From Alistipes sp. An66 (GTDB lineage: Bacteria; Bacteroidota; Bacteroidia; Bacteroidales; Rikenellaceae), in contig NZ_NFHT01000003.1 of assembly GCF_002161445.1 (NCBI RefSeq), positions 1-64,000 of the forward strand: 64,000 nucleotides of DNA, read 5' to 3'. Every line of letters starts with the position of its first letter. Within the stretch, counting starts at the first letter, position 1. The position numbers were made by a program, and so were the translations under genes. The notes beneath the pieces were generated by a model. The model ran no database searches. It was given only the letters and a program-made list of their open reading frames with translations, and was not told where the DNA came from. This document shows positions 17,491 through 27,651 of the stretch, one piece after another.

Positions 17491-19614
17491 CTATTTCTGT
17501 TCCGGCGTTTGTTCCGGCGTTTCGCGGCTTCCGACCGGGGCATTTGTCCCCGCATCCTTCGCCGCCGGAGTCCCGGACTCCCCGACCGCAGCCGCGTTCT
17601 TGTCGGCCACGGCATCCGCCGCCTTGTCAGCAGCCGGTTTCGCATCGGCGGCCGATTTTGCATCAGCGGCCGCAGCCTCGCGGCGTTCCCGTTCGATGTC
17701 CTTCTTGCGCTTGCCGAAGATCCGCTCCACGTCCTCCGTGAAGACCACCTCCCGCTGCAAGAGCAGTTCGGCCAGTTCCTTCAAACCCTCGCGGTGCTCT
17801 TTCAGCACCTGCTCGGCCATCTTGTAGGCCCGGTCGATCACCTGCCGCGCCTCGGCGTCGATCTGCTGCGCCGTCTTCTCGGAGTAGGGTTTCGTGAACG
17901 ACATGTCGCTCTGGCCCGTCGAATCGTAGTACGACAGCGTGCCCACCTGCTCGCTCATGCCGTAGTAGGCAACCATGGCATAAGCCTGCTTGGTGACCCG
18001 TTCCAGATCGTTCAGCGCCCCGGTCGACACCTCGCCGAAAGTCAGCTGCTCCGAAACCCGGCCGCCCAGCGTCGCCGCCAGTTCGTCCATCAGCTGCTCG
18101 CGCGTGGTGATCTGACGCTCCTCGGGCAGGTACCACGCCGCTCCCAGCGCCTTCCCGCGCGGAATGATCGTCACCTTGATCAGCGGACTGGCGTTTTCCA
18201 GAATCCAGCTCACCGTGGCGTGGCCCGCCTCGTGGTAGGCAATCACGCGCTTCTCCTCGTCGGTGATGATCTTGTTCTTGCGTTCCAGACCGCCGATGAT
18301 CCGGTCGATGGCAGCCAGAAAGTCCTCCTTCGAGACATATTTCTTGTTATGGCGCGCCGCAATCAGCGCCGCCTCGTTGCAGACGTTCGCGATGTCGGCA
18401 CCCGAGAATCCGGGGGTCTGGCGCGCCAGGAACGAGCGGTCCAGCGCCGGATCGAGTTTCAGCGGACGCAGGTGCACCTCGAAAATCTCCTCGCGCTCCT
18501 TCACGTCGGGAAGCCCCACCTCGATCTGACGGTCGAAACGCCCGGCACGCATCAGCGCCTTGTCCAGAATGTCCGCGCGGTTGGTCGCCGCCAGCACGAT
18601 CACACCCGTATTGGTCTGGAAGCCGTCCATCTCCGTGAGCAGCTGGTTCAGCGTGTTTTCGCGTTCGTCGTTCCCCGAGAAACCGGCATTCTTCCCGCGC
18701 GCACGCCCGATGGCGTCGATCTCGTCGATGAAGACGATGCACGGAGCCTTCTGCTTGGCCTGCTCGAAGAGGTCGCGCACGCGAGACGCCCCCACGCCGA
18801 CGAACATCTCCACGAAGTCCGAACCCGAAATCGAGAGGAACGGAACGTTCGCCTCGCCCGCAACGGCCTTGGCCAGCAGCGTCTTGCCCGTACCCGGAGG
18901 GCCCACAAGCAGGGCCCCTTTCGGGATTTTGGCACCCAGCTCCCTGTACTTGTCGGCCTTTTTGAGGAAATCCACGATCTCCATGATCTCCACCTTGGCC
19001 TCTTCCAGCCCGGCCACATCCTTGAATGTCACCCGCTTGGAGTTGTCCTTGTCGAAGACCTGCGCCTTGGCCTTGCCGACGTTCATGATCCCTCCGCCTC
19101 CGCCGGCTCCGGCTCCCCGGGCCATCGAGCGCATCACGAAGATCCACACCCCGATGATGAGCACCCACGGCAGCAGATTGACCAGCAACGAAGTCCAGTC
19201 GTCGCGCTTGTTGGCGTATTCCACCTGCACCTTCGTGCCCAGACGGGTTTCGGCGGCATTCAGATCCTCACGGAACGAATCCACGGAGCCGATCGTAAAG
19301 ATCAGTTGGGGCCCCACGTCGGGCAGGCGGCGCAGCCGTTTGTCCAAAGTATCGTTGCGGTATTTCTCGACCGCCTCCTTTTTCAGAAAAATCTGCGCCT
19401 GGTCCTTGTTCAGGATGAGGATCTTCTCCACATCGCCCCGCTCGACCATCGGCTGGACCGTCGTCCAGTTGCTCTCGATCGGCCGGTCGTCGGAAGACCC
19501 GAACAGATAGTAGCCCAGAATCAGCGCCGCAAGCACTCCGTAGATCCACAGCAGTGAGAACCGCGGCATGTTCATTTTCGGATTATTGTTGTTTCTGTTT
19601 GGTCTCTGTACCAT
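17491..19614 (-). CDS. ftsH: ATP-dependent zinc metalloprotease FtsH
   Basis: A membrane-anchored AAA+ protease that extracts and degrades membrane and short-lived cytosolic proteins. Two transmembrane segments (about 19-38 and 147-163) flank a periplasmic domain. Walker A is GPPGTGKT (238-245), Walker B is IVFIDEID (293-300), the second region of homology is [21 protein letters not shown], and the zinc motif is HEAGH (461-465). The last about 60 residues are an Ala/Asp/Lys-rich low-complexity tail beyond the protease domain. It is 3 nt from rsfS and leads into cdsA-psd, an order often seen in Bacteroidetes. Confidence 0.97.
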   Translation of the reverse strand: MVQRPNRNNNNPKMNMPRFSLLWIYGVLAALILGYYLFGSSDDRPIESNWTTVQPMVERGDVEKILILNKDQAQIFLKKEAVEKYRNDTLDKRLRRLPDVGPQLIFTIGSVDSFREDLNAAETRLGTKVQVEYANKRDDWTSLLVNLLPWVLIIGVWIFVMRSMARGAGAGGGGGIMNVGKAKAQVFDKDNSKRVTFKDVAGLEEAKVEIMEIVDFLKKADKYRELGAKIPKGALLVGPPGTGKTLLAKAVAGEANVPFLSISGSDFVEMFVGVGASRVRDLFEQAKQKAPCIVFIDEIDAIGRARGKNAGFSGNDERENTLNQLLTEMDGFQTNTGVIVLAATNRADILDKALMRAGRFDRQIEVGLPDVKEREEIFEVHLRPLKLDPALDRSFLARQTPGFSGADIANVCNEAALIAARHNKKYVSKEDFLAAIDRIIGGLERKNKIITDEEKRVIAYHEAGHATVSWILENASPLIKVTIIPRGKALGAAWYLPEERQITTREQLMDELAATLGGRVSEQLTFGEVSTGALNDLERVTKQAYAMVAYYGMSEQVGTLSYYDSTGQSDMSFTKPYSEKTAQQIDAEARQVIDRAYKMAEQVLKEHREGLKELAELLLQREVVFTEDVERIFGKRKKDIERERREAAAADAKSAADAKPAADKAADAVADKNAAAVGESGTPAAKDAGTNAPVGSRETPEQTPEQK

Positions 19615-19617
19615 ATC

Positions 19618-19968
19618 TCACGCTTCATATTCATATTTCACCATCGGGGCATCGGCCCAGAGCTCTTCGAGCTTGTAGAAACTGCGCAGCTCGGTCTGGA
19701 AGATGTGGACCACGACATCCACATAGTCCATGGCGATCCACACGGCATTCTGCTGGCCCTCGATGCGCCAAACCTTCTCGCCCAGCGTTTCGAGCACCTT
19801 CTCCTCGATGCCGTCGGCAATGGCCGCCACCTGCGTCGTGGAGTCGGCATTGCAGACCACGAAATGCGAGCAGATGGCGCCGTCGAAGCCCGAAAGGTCC
19901 AACGATACAATATTCTTACCCTTTTTATCCTCAATCGCGCTGACGATCGTTTCGATCAGTTTGTCCAT
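19618..19968 (-). CDS. rsfS: Ribosome silencing factor RsfS
   Basis: RsfS binds ribosomal protein uL14 and blocks subunit joining under poor nutrition. The 116-aa protein beginning MDKLIETIVSAIEDKKGKNI shows the family blocks VSLDLSGFDGAICSHFVVCNADSTTQ, WRIEGQQNAVWIAMDYVDVVVHIF and the closing YKLEELWADAP. The reading frame stays open far upstream, but the promoter box at 19998-20005 and homology favour the ATG at 19968. It heads the long minus-strand operon. Confidence 0.94.
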   Translation of the reverse strand: MDKLIETIVSAIEDKKGKNIVSLDLSGFDGAICSHFVVCNADSTTQVAAIADGIEEKVLETLGEKVWRIEGQQNAVWIAMDYVDVVVHIFQTELRSFYKLEELWADAPMVKYEYEA

Positions 19969-19997
19969 AAATTTCAAGATAGGCGTATATAACCTTG

Positions 19998-20005
19998 CAA
20001 AGGTA
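19998..20005 (-). promoter_or_regulatory. -7 box of the rsfS-ftsH operon
   Basis: The minus strand reads TACCTTTG, 29 nt upstream of the rsfS ATG. Confidence 0.6.
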
Positions 20006-20154
20006 CGAAAAGAGATTGATATTTGAAAATTACCGGCAAAAAAACACATTGCATCCATCCAAACCGTCGGCAAGCGGCAGAAGAAAAACCGATTGCGAGC
20101 TTCCGTCACAAACCACAGACAAAAAACCGGGTACAATCGGCTCCGGCTTTTCGA

Positions 20155-20190
20155 AAAATCCCCGATACGACCTGACGTATCGGGGATTTT
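20155..20190. terminator. Strong hairpin terminator downstream of oxyR
   Basis: A perfect 15-bp stem (AAAATCCCCGATACG with CGTATCGGGGATTTT, loop ACCTGA) has T-rich flanks on both strands. The only gene ending here is the minus-strand oxyR. Confidence 0.85.
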
Positions 20191-20228
20191 CAACTTTTCC
20201 GGGCATCGGGCACACCCCGCAGCCGGGA

Positions 20229-21128
20229 TCACGAGCGCGACTGTTCCACACACGCGAGAATCGTGTCGGTCAGCACCTTGATGATCGAATTCTTTACATA
20301 CGTCCGGCGTACAGCCACCGCGATCTTGCGCGACATCGCTCCCTTGGCCAGCGTCTTCAACCGATCCCGGCGGTCCGAAGGTATGAACTCCACCGACATC
20401 TCCGGAACAATCGTCAGACACGACGTGCAGTCCACAATCCGCATCAGCGTGTCCAACGACCCCGATTCGAACGAGTAGTGCGTCGGCATCGACCGCCGCG
20501 CCTGGCACAACTCGATGATCTGGTCCCGCATACAGTTCCCGGGACTCAAAATCACCAGATCCTTCAGGTCGATATCCTCGATGCGGATGTTCTGCCGCTC
20601 ATAGAGCGGATTCTCCGGAGAGACATAGGCATAGAAACGGTCGTTGAAGAGCTCCTGTTCGAAGATCCCCTCCCCGCACGTGCCGCTCGCAACCAGCGCC
20701 GCGTCGATCCGGTCGCGCTTCAACGCCTCGACGATCTCCGAGGTGATCATCTCCGAGATCTCCAACTCCACCTTCGGGTACTCCCGCACGAACGTCGGGA
20801 TGAACTTGTGCAGCAGGTACGGCGCAATCGTCGGGATCACGCCCAGCCGCAGCTTCCCGGCCGTCTCGCCCTTCAACTCCGCCACAGCCTCCCGGATGCA
20901 GTTGTAGGCTTTCAGCGTCTCCCGGGCCCGTTCCAGCACCACTGCACCCGCCTCCGTGGGGATCACCGGCTTCTTCGAGCGGTCCAGAAGAACCACCCCC
21001 AACTCCTCTTCCAGCGACTTGATCTGCATGCTCAACGACGGCTGCGTCACGAAACAGTGTTCGGCAGCCTGCGAAAAACTGCCGCAGTTGGCTACCGCCA
21101 ACAGGTATTCGAGTTGAATGATGGTCAT
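20229..21128 (-). CDS. oxyR: Hydrogen-peroxide-sensing LysR regulator OxyR
   Basis: A LysR-family activator of 299 aa. Residues 1-60 form the winged helix-turn-helix (QLEYLLAVANCGSFSQAA...TQPSLSMQIKSLEEELG). In the sensor domain the block SPGNCMRDQIIELC places cysteines at positions 199 and 208, exactly the E. coli OxyR redox pair. Additional cysteines at 234 and 237 (DCTSC) resemble the conserved OxyR C-terminal region. It is transcribed divergently from trpS, and LysR autoregulation through that gap is likely. The cysteines support oxyR over a generic LysR call. Confidence 0.9.
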   Translation of the reverse strand: MTIIQLEYLLAVANCGSFSQAAEHCFVTQPSLSMQIKSLEEELGVVLLDRSKKPVIPTEAGAVVLERARETLKAYNCIREAVAELKGETAGKLRLGVIPTIAPYLLHKFIPTFVREYPKVELEISEMITSEIVEALKRDRIDAALVASGTCGEGIFEQELFNDRFYAYVSPENPLYERQNIRIEDIDLKDLVILSPGNCMRDQIIELCQARRSMPTHYSFESGSLDTLMRIVDCTSCLTIVPEMSVEFIPSDRRDRLKTLAKGAMSRKIAVAVRRTYVKNSIIKVLTDTILACVEQSRS

Positions 21129-21150
21129 AACGGGTGTTTATTTTCTACGA

Positions 21151-21181
21151 CAAATATATAAAATTAATCTATATCCACAAA
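21151..21181 (-). promoter_or_regulatory. Promoter of oxyR
   Basis: On the minus strand TTTG (complement of 21178-21181) is separated by 19 nt from TATATTTG (complement of 21151-21158), a full -33/-7 match, with the ATG 22 nt further on. Confidence 0.75.
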
Positions 21182-21210
21182 CTTTTTTAGGTCGCCCGCC
21201 CGCTTTTTCG

Positions 21211-21218
21211 TATGTTTG
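21211..21218 (+). promoter_or_regulatory. -7 box of trpS
   Basis: TATGTTTG lies 26 nt upstream of the trpS ATG; a -33 box is not evident. Confidence 0.55.
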
Positions 21219-21241
21219 CCGTTAAAATGTACACTTTCTGA

Positions 21242-22372
<1,131 letters not shown>

Positions 22373-22385
22373 TCCCCCGGACAAC

Positions 22386-24167
22386 ATGGCATTCCGCACC
22401 GACCGTATCTACCCGGCTTTCCTGCGACTGACCAGAAGGCTCTCGAACCGCCAGATGATGATGCTGCTGGCGGTGGTGGTCGGTGTGCTCGCCGGCCTGG
22501 GGACCTACCTCTTCGAGGTGCTGCTCTACGCCATCAAGAACGGACTGACGAACTGGTTCCCCGTCGACAGCGCGCACTTCCTCTTCCTGATCTACCCCGC
22601 CGTGGGTATCATTCTGGCGACGCTCTTCGTCAAGTACATCGTCCGCGACAACATCTCCGAAGGCGTGACGCGCGTCCTCTACGCCATGTCGCGCCGCAAC
22701 TCCCGCATCGCCGGGCACAACTGCTGGACATCGGTCGTCGGAGGCGCCACAACCATCGGATTCGGCGGTTCGGTGGGGCCCGAGGCCCCGATCGTCCTCA
22801 CCGGAGCCGCCATCGGCTCCAACGTCGGACGCCTCGCAAGGCTCAACTACAAGCACACCACGCTGCTGCTCTGCTGCGGCGCCGGAGCCGCCCTCGCGGC
22901 CATCTTCAAGGCCCCGATCACCGGCGTGGTCTTCGTCCTGGAAATCCTCATGCTCGACATCACGGCCGCATCGGTCATCCCGCTGCTCATCGCCTCGATC
23001 ACTGCAACCACGATGGCCTTCATGCTCCGCGGATTCGACCCCATTCTGGCCGTGACGCTCGCCCCGGAGGACGCCTTCAAACTGTGGCAGATCCCGCTGT
23101 TCATCCTTCTCGGCGTGCTGTGCGGACTTATGGCCTGGTACTTCACCTCGATGAACGCGCGTATCGGCGGATTCTTCAAGAAGATCGACAAGCAGTACAA
23201 AAAGTGGATCTGGGGCGGCGCAATCCTCGGCATCCTGATCTTCGTATTCCCGCCCCTCTACGGCGAAGGTTACGAGGGATTCACCTCCCTGATGCACGGA
23301 AACGCACAGGAGCTCTTCGACAACTCGCTCTTCTACCGGTTCCGCGACATCGACTGGGTCGTCCTCCTCTTCGTCATCGCCACGATGTTCTTCAAGGTCA
23401 TCGCCATGTCGGCAACCAACGCCGCCGGAGGTGTCGGCGGAACCTTCGCTCCGTCGCTTTTCGTCGGAGCCTTCACCGGAGCCTCCCTGGCACTCGTCTG
23501 CAACATGCTCTTCCACTGGGAGGTCTCGATCGTCTCGTTTACGCTCGTCGGTATGGCCGGCGTCATGGCCGGCGTCATGAACGCCCCCCTGACCTCGATC
23601 TTCCTCATCGCCGAACTCTCGAACGGTTACGGGCTCTTCATCCCCCTGATGATCACCGCCTGCATCTCCTTCGCCGTGGACTACTACCTCGACCCCGACT
23701 CGATCTACACCAAGCAGCTCCGGCAAAAGGGCGAACTGCTCACCCACGACAAGGACCAGTCGGTCTTCGTCTTCCTGAAACTCGACGAACTGATGGAGAC
23801 CGACTTCCTGCGCATCAAGGAGAACATGACCCTGGGCGACATCGTGCACATCATCTCCACCGCCCGGCGCAACATCTTCCCCGTGATCGACAATTTCGGG
23901 CGCCTGCTGGGCATCGTGCAACTCGACGACCTGCGCGAAGACATGTTCAAACACGAAAAATACGGACACCCGATCTCGGACTACATGATTCAGCCGCCGG
24001 ACCGGATCCTCGAACACGAGTCGATCCAGAGCGTCATGGAGAAGTTCGAGGACAAGCATACGTGGATGCTCCCCGTCGTCGACAAGCAGAACCGTTATCT
24101 GGGATTCATCTCCAAATCGCGGATCCTGAACGCCTACCGCGAACAGCTGGTACGAATCCAGCAGTAG
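22386..24167 (+). CDS. CLC-family chloride channel with C-terminal CBS pair
   Basis: A 593-aa CLC protein: membrane domain about 20-440, then two CBS domains (about 455-590). Selectivity-filter motifs are GFGGSVGPEAP (125-135) and GGTFAPSLF. The position of the E. coli gating glutamate E148 (GREGP) is V130, and the internal proton glutamate E203 is I187 in FVLEIL; only the E202 equivalent remains. Family knowledge then predicts passive anion conduction rather than H+/Cl- exchange, as in CLC-K channels. It is packed 13 nt behind trpS. Substrate and direction are inferred. Confidence 0.92.
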   Translation: MAFRTDRIYPAFLRLTRRLSNRQMMMLLAVVVGVLAGLGTYLFEVLLYAIKNGLTNWFPVDSAHFLFLIYPAVGIILATLFVKYIVRDNISEGVTRVLYAMSRRNSRIAGHNCWTSVVGGATTIGFGGSVGPEAPIVLTGAAIGSNVGRLARLNYKHTTLLLCCGAGAALAAIFKAPITGVVFVLEILMLDITAASVIPLLIASITATTMAFMLRGFDPILAVTLAPEDAFKLWQIPLFILLGVLCGLMAWYFTSMNARIGGFFKKIDKQYKKWIWGGAILGILIFVFPPLYGEGYEGFTSLMHGNAQELFDNSLFYRFRDIDWVVLLFVIATMFFKVIAMSATNAAGGVGGTFAPSLFVGAFTGASLALVCNMLFHWEVSIVSFTLVGMAGVMAGVMNAPLTSIFLIAELSNGYGLFIPLMITACISFAVDYYLDPDSIYTKQLRQKGELLTHDKDQSVFVFLKLDELMETDFLRIKENMTLGDIVHIISTARRNIFPVIDNFGRLLGIVQLDDLREDMFKHEKYGHPISDYMIQPPDRILEHESIQSVMEKFEDKHTWMLPVVDKQNRYLGFISKSRILNAYREQLVRIQQ

Positions 24168-24306
24168 GAAGGAGCCAAAGGGTGAGCGGTTTTCCCGACG
24201 GATGAGGCAACACGGTATGCCAAAGCCCCGCGGCACCGTATTTTACCGCGGCTCCCTCCGCTCCCCGAAACCAGATACCCTAACTCCGCTTAATAACGCA
24301 TTTCCC

Positions 24307-24642
24307 ATGATCTCCTTCGAAACGCCCTCATGGGCCGATGAACTCGACTGCGCCGTCACGCTCTGCGACACGCAGGGAATCGTCCGCTACCAGAACGATC
24401 GCTCCGTCGCCGTCAACGGCGATGTCCGGGGTCAGTCGCTCTTCCCCTGCCACAACGAACGCTCGCGCGGAATCATCCGCCGGCTGCTCGAAACCGGAGG
24501 CCGCAACGTCTACACGATCGAAAAGCGCGGTGTCCGCAAACTCATCTACCAGACCGTCTGGCGCGAAGCCGGCGAGGTGCGCGGACTCGCGGAATTCTCG
24601 ATGGAGATCCCCGGCGAGATGCCCCACTACATCCGAAACTGA
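24307..24642 (+). CDS. Small PAS-domain protein
   Basis: A 111-aa protein consisting essentially of one PAS fold: CAVTLCDTQGIVRYQND at the start of the domain, RGQSLFPCHNERSRGIIRRLL in the centre, and YTIEKRGVRKLIYQTVW with GLAEFSMEIP at the end. Proteins of this kind are annotated as PAS sensors; a conserved Cys-His (PCHNE) could bind a cofactor or metal, but that is speculation. No output domain is attached. The ATG at 24307 is preferred over a longer reading from 24202 because the extension is Pro/Arg-rich and unlike the family. The lyase gene follows after 19 nt. Confidence 0.75.
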   Translation: MISFETPSWADELDCAVTLCDTQGIVRYQNDRSVAVNGDVRGQSLFPCHNERSRGIIRRLLETGGRNVYTIEKRGVRKLIYQTVWREAGEVRGLAEFSMEIPGEMPHYIRN

Positions 24643-24661
24643 CCCCAAAAAGACCCCAAAG

Positions 24662-25687
24662 ATGCTCCATTTCGATTGCGACTACATGGCGGGCGCGCAT
24701 CCCGAAGTGATGCGCCGCCTCGTCGAGACCAACCTCGAAGAGACCCCCGGTTACGGCTGCGACCCCTACACGGCCCATGCCCGGGAACTCATCCGCCGGG
24801 AGTGCCAGGCCCCCGGAGCCGGGATCCACTTCCTGGTGGGCGGCACCCAGACCAACGCCACCGTCATCGACGGGCTGCTGCGCCGTCACGAAGGGGTGCT
24901 GGCCGCCGAATCGGCCCACATCAACGTCCACGAGGCCGGGGCAATCGAGGCCGCCGGACACAAGGTCCTCACCCTGCCCCAGTACGACGGCAAGGTTCGG
25001 GCCGGCGACGTCGAACGCTTCATCGACACGTTCTACCGCGACGAGACCTGGCCCCACATGGTTATCCCCGGGATGCTCTACATCTCGCACCCGACCGAGT
25101 TCGGGACGCTGTACAGTCTCGAAGAACTGGAAGAGCTCCACGCCGTCTGCCGGCGCCGTTCGATCCCGCTCTACCTCGACGGCGCACGGCTCGCCTATGC
25201 GCTGGCCGCCGACAGAGCCACCCCTTCGCTCCCCGACATCGCACGCCTGTGCGACGTCTTCTACATCGGAGGAACCAAGACCGGAACGCTCTTCGGCGAG
25301 GCCGTCGTCATCACCCGCCCCGAACTGCTGCCCCATTTCTTCACCCTCGTCAAGCAGCACGGCGCCCTGCTGGCCAAAGGACGGCTGGCCGGCATCCAGT
25401 TCGAGACGCTCTTCACCGACCGGCTCTATCTGCGGATCGCCCGTCAGGCCATCACGACGGCCTTGAAGCTGAAAGCGGCGATGCTCGACAAGGGATATCG
25501 GCTCTACATCGACTCGCCGACCAACCAGCAGTTCTTCGTCCTGCCGAACCGCGAAATCGACCGGTTGAGCCGGTATGCCACCTTCGAATTGTGGGGGCCG
25601 CGCGGTGAGGAGGAGACCGTCGTGCGCTTCGTCACCAGCTGGGCCACCGAAGAGCGGCACATCGACGAACTGATCGCCCGGCTCTGA
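24662..25687 (+). CDS. Low-specificity threonine aldolase-like PLP enzyme
   Basis: A fold-type I PLP enzyme of the beta-eliminating lyase/threonine aldolase family, likely cleaving L-threonine or allo-threonine to glycine and acetaldehyde. Visible are the N-terminal YGCDPYTAHARE region, the GGTQTNATV cofactor-phosphate loop, the IPLYLDGARLAYAL block (D173 near the pyridine nitrogen) and the Schiff-base lysine K206 in IGGTKTGTLFGEAVV. Length 341 aa is normal. It is 19 nt behind the PAS protein and probably cotranscribed with it. Confidence 0.9.
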   Translation: MLHFDCDYMAGAHPEVMRRLVETNLEETPGYGCDPYTAHARELIRRECQAPGAGIHFLVGGTQTNATVIDGLLRRHEGVLAAESAHINVHEAGAIEAAGHKVLTLPQYDGKVRAGDVERFIDTFYRDETWPHMVIPGMLYISHPTEFGTLYSLEELEELHAVCRRRSIPLYLDGARLAYALAADRATPSLPDIARLCDVFYIGGTKTGTLFGEAVVITRPELLPHFFTLVKQHGALLAKGRLAGIQFETLFTDRLYLRIARQAITTALKLKAAMLDKGYRLYIDSPTNQQFFVLPNREIDRLSRYATFELWGPRGEEETVVRFVTSWATEERHIDELIARL

Positions 25688-25850
25688 ACGGCGAAGGAGG
25701 GAAAAGCGCCATCCCTGCCCGGAGCAACGCGGGTCCGGTTCGGAGCGGCGGAGCCCCGGTTCGGAAGAGCGGAGAGGGAACACGAACCCGAACCGGAGCG
25801 GCATGGTTCGGCCCATTTTTTTCGGGAAGCACTTATTTTTGTCGTGTTTG
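25688..25850. repeat. Purine-rich spacer with degenerate direct repeat
   Basis: No gene is seen in this spacer. Two near-identical 19-nt copies (25735-25753 and 25756-25774, beginning CCGGTTCGGA) and an inverted copy CCGAACCGG near 25788 make a small repeat cluster of unknown role. Confidence 0.6.
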
Positions 25851-25851
25851 C

Positions 25852-25882
25852 TTGCTATTTTGTAAAGTTTATTTTATATTTG
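25852..25882 (+). promoter_or_regulatory. Promoter of the membrane protein / XRE pair
   Basis: TTG (25852-25854) followed after 20 nt by TATATTTG (25875-25882) in an AT-rich patch; the ATG is 66 nt downstream. Confidence 0.6.
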
Positions 25883-25947
25883 CGACAGCAGGCGGGAGAA
25901 GTGCGCACCTCCGGCAGCCTGCCCAAACCGACAAAAAACAACCAGTC

Positions 25948-26394
25948 ATGAACAAAATCCTGCTGCTGCCCCATGCGTTCAAACGGATCGGATGGGTGCT
26001 ATTCATCCCGACGGCCCTGCTGGGCGCACTGATGTTTTTCGACGGATTCAACGGATTCCCCTCGTTCCTGCTGCCCGACTCATTCGCTCCGGCCCGGGAC
26101 TTCACCCGCCTTTGGAACAACATCGTCATCATCGGCGTTCTGCTCGGTGTCCTCTTCATCGGCTGCTCGCGCGAACGCATCGAGGACGAACTCATCGCCC
26201 GCATCCGTCTCAACGCCCTGCTCGCGGCGCTCTATGTCACCGTGGGTGTCTCCGTACTCTCCGCGCTGGTGCTCTACGACTTCGCCTACATCAACTTCAT
26301 GATCTTCAACCTCTGCCTGCTGCCCGTGCTCTTCCTCGTGATCGAACGGGTGATGCTCTGGCGGCTCGGAAAGGAGGCGGCGCATGAAGAATAG
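25948..26394 (+). CDS. Small integral membrane protein
   Basis: A 148-aa protein with four hydrophobic segments (about 14-32, 50-66, 87-108, 112-130). I do not recognise a characterised family. The start MNKILLLPHAF is chosen because it follows the promoter; an earlier in-frame start would fall upstream of the -7 box. It overlaps the following XRE regulator gene by 11 nt. Membrane protein/small XRE pairs of this kind are common in bacteria, and the regulator usually controls the pair, but no target is visible here. Confidence 0.75.
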   Translation: MNKILLLPHAFKRIGWVLFIPTALLGALMFFDGFNGFPSFLLPDSFAPARDFTRLWNNIVIIGVLLGVLFIGCSRERIEDELIARIRLNALLAALYVTVGVSVLSALVLYDFAYINFMIFNLCLLPVLFLVIERVMLWRLGKEAAHEE

Positions 26395-26584
26395 GATCCG
26401 GGTCGAACGCGCCGAGGTGCGCATGACCCAGCAGCAACTGGCCGGGGCCGTGGGCGTGAGCCGCCAGACGATCAACGCCATCGAGGCCGGGAGGTTCGTT
26501 CCGTCGACCGTGCTGGCGCTGAAAATCGCACGGACATTCGGCAAGCCCGTCGAGGAGCTCTTCCAGTTGGAAGAGGGGGAATGA
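26384..26584 (+). CDS. XRE-family small transcriptional regulator
   Basis: A 66-aa protein that is nearly all helix-turn-helix: RAEVRMTQQQLAGAVGVSRQ and TINAIEAGRFVPSTVLALKIA, ending PVEELFQLEEGE. This is the compact DNA-binding class that opens MKNRIRVERAE. It overlaps the preceding membrane protein gene by 11 nt, implying coupled translation, and is followed by a strong terminator. Confidence 0.9.
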   Translation: MKNRIRVERAEVRMTQQQLAGAVGVSRQTINAIEAGRFVPSTVLALKIARTFGKPVEELFQLEEGE

Positions 26585-26606
26585 CCCGCCGGACCGAACC
26601 CGTACC

Positions 26607-26646
26607 AAAAAGAGGAAGGCCCGGAGATCCGGGCCTTCCTCTTTTT
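26607..26646. terminator. Bidirectional terminator between XRE and kdsD genes
   Basis: AAAAAGAGGAAGGCCCGGA pairs with TCCGGGCCTTCCTCTTTTT, an 18-19 bp stem with a minimal loop and A/T flanks on both sides. Confidence 0.9.
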
Positions 26647-26680
26647 CTCCTCCCGCCCCCTGACGGCGAAAACCGACCCG

Positions 26681-27646
26681 TCAGAGTTTAATGTCGTAGA
26701 TCTGGATCACACCGGCGAGTTTTCCCGATTCGTCGGTCACCAGCAGCGACGTCACCTTGTTGCGCGTCATCATCTTCTCCGCCTCGATCAGCTTCTCGGT
26801 CGGGGCGATCGTCTTCGGATGCGGCGTGGCGATATCCATCGCCCGGATGTTGAAGAATTCGCCCCGCAGCCGCTCCATCGCCCGGCGCACGTCGCCATCC
26901 GTCACGATACCCTCGATGCGGTCGCCGTCGCAGATCACGATCAGGCCCAGACCGCCCTTCGAAATGGCGTGGATCATCTCCGCAGCCGGGCAGTCGGGCG
27001 AAACGACCGGCAGGTCGTGGTCCCGCATGACGTTCCCCACGGTCATCAGCAGGCGCCGCCCCAGGCTGCCCCCCGGATGCAGACGGGCGAAATCGACGCT
27101 CGTGAAGCCCCGCAAGTCCATCAGCGAAACGGCCAGCGCATCGCCCATGGCGATCTGTGCCGTGGTCGACGACGTCGGGGCCAGGTGCAGGATGCAGGCC
27201 TCCTCCTCGACCCGCACGTTCAGGTGCACGTCCGAGTTCTTGGCCAGCGCCGAATCCGGGTTTCCCGTCATCGAGATCAGCCGGTTGCCGTTCGAGTGGA
27301 TGAAAGGCACGATTTTCAGAATCTCGTCCGTCTCGCCCGAATAGGAGAGCGCCAGCACGATGTCCTCCTTCGAAATCATGCCCAGGTCGCCGTGGAACGC
27401 TTCGCCCGGGTGGAGGAAGAAACTCGGCGTTCCCGTCGAGGCGAGCGTCGCAGCGATCTTGCGACCCACAAGGCCCGATTTGCCCATGCCCGTCACGATG
27501 CACTTGCCGTGGCTCGCAAGAATCAGCTCCACGGCCCGCGCAAACGAATCGTCGAGCGTCTCTTCCAGATGGCGCAGCGACAGCATCTCGGTATGCAACG
27601 CCTTGCGTGCCACCGTCAGAATTTGGGATTTCGTCGTATCGGTCAT
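26681..27646 (-). CDS. kdsD: Arabinose-5-phosphate isomerase KdsD (KpsF/GutQ family)
   Basis: Interconverts ribulose 5-phosphate and arabinose 5-phosphate, the first step to KDO. The SIS domain (about 30-180) contains GKCIVTGMGKSGLVGRKIA, FHGDLGMI and LSYSGETDE; two CBS domains follow (about 205-320). The ATG at 27646 is used; the earlier TTG would overlap the kdsA stop. It is the third gene of a kdsB-kdsA-kdsD operon that groups three of the four KDO-supply steps. Confidence 0.95.
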   Translation of the reverse strand: MTDTTKSQILTVARKALHTEMLSLRHLEETLDDSFARAVELILASHGKCIVTGMGKSGLVGRKIAATLASTGTPSFFLHPGEAFHGDLGMISKEDIVLALSYSGETDEILKIVPFIHSNGNRLISMTGNPDSALAKNSDVHLNVRVEEEACILHLAPTSSTTAQIAMGDALAVSLMDLRGFTSVDFARLHPGGSLGRRLLMTVGNVMRDHDLPVVSPDCPAAEMIHAISKGGLGLIVICDGDRIEGIVTDGDVRRAMERLRGEFFNIRAMDIATPHPKTIAPTEKLIEAEKMMTRNKVTSLLVTDESGKLAGVIQIYDIKL

Positions 27647-27651
27647 GTCGG

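Noticed and set aside
24168..24306. A tRNA or riboswitch in the gap before the PAS gene
   Set aside because: Only a short CCGCGG...CCGCGG dyad is visible; no cloverleaf or known aptamer core.
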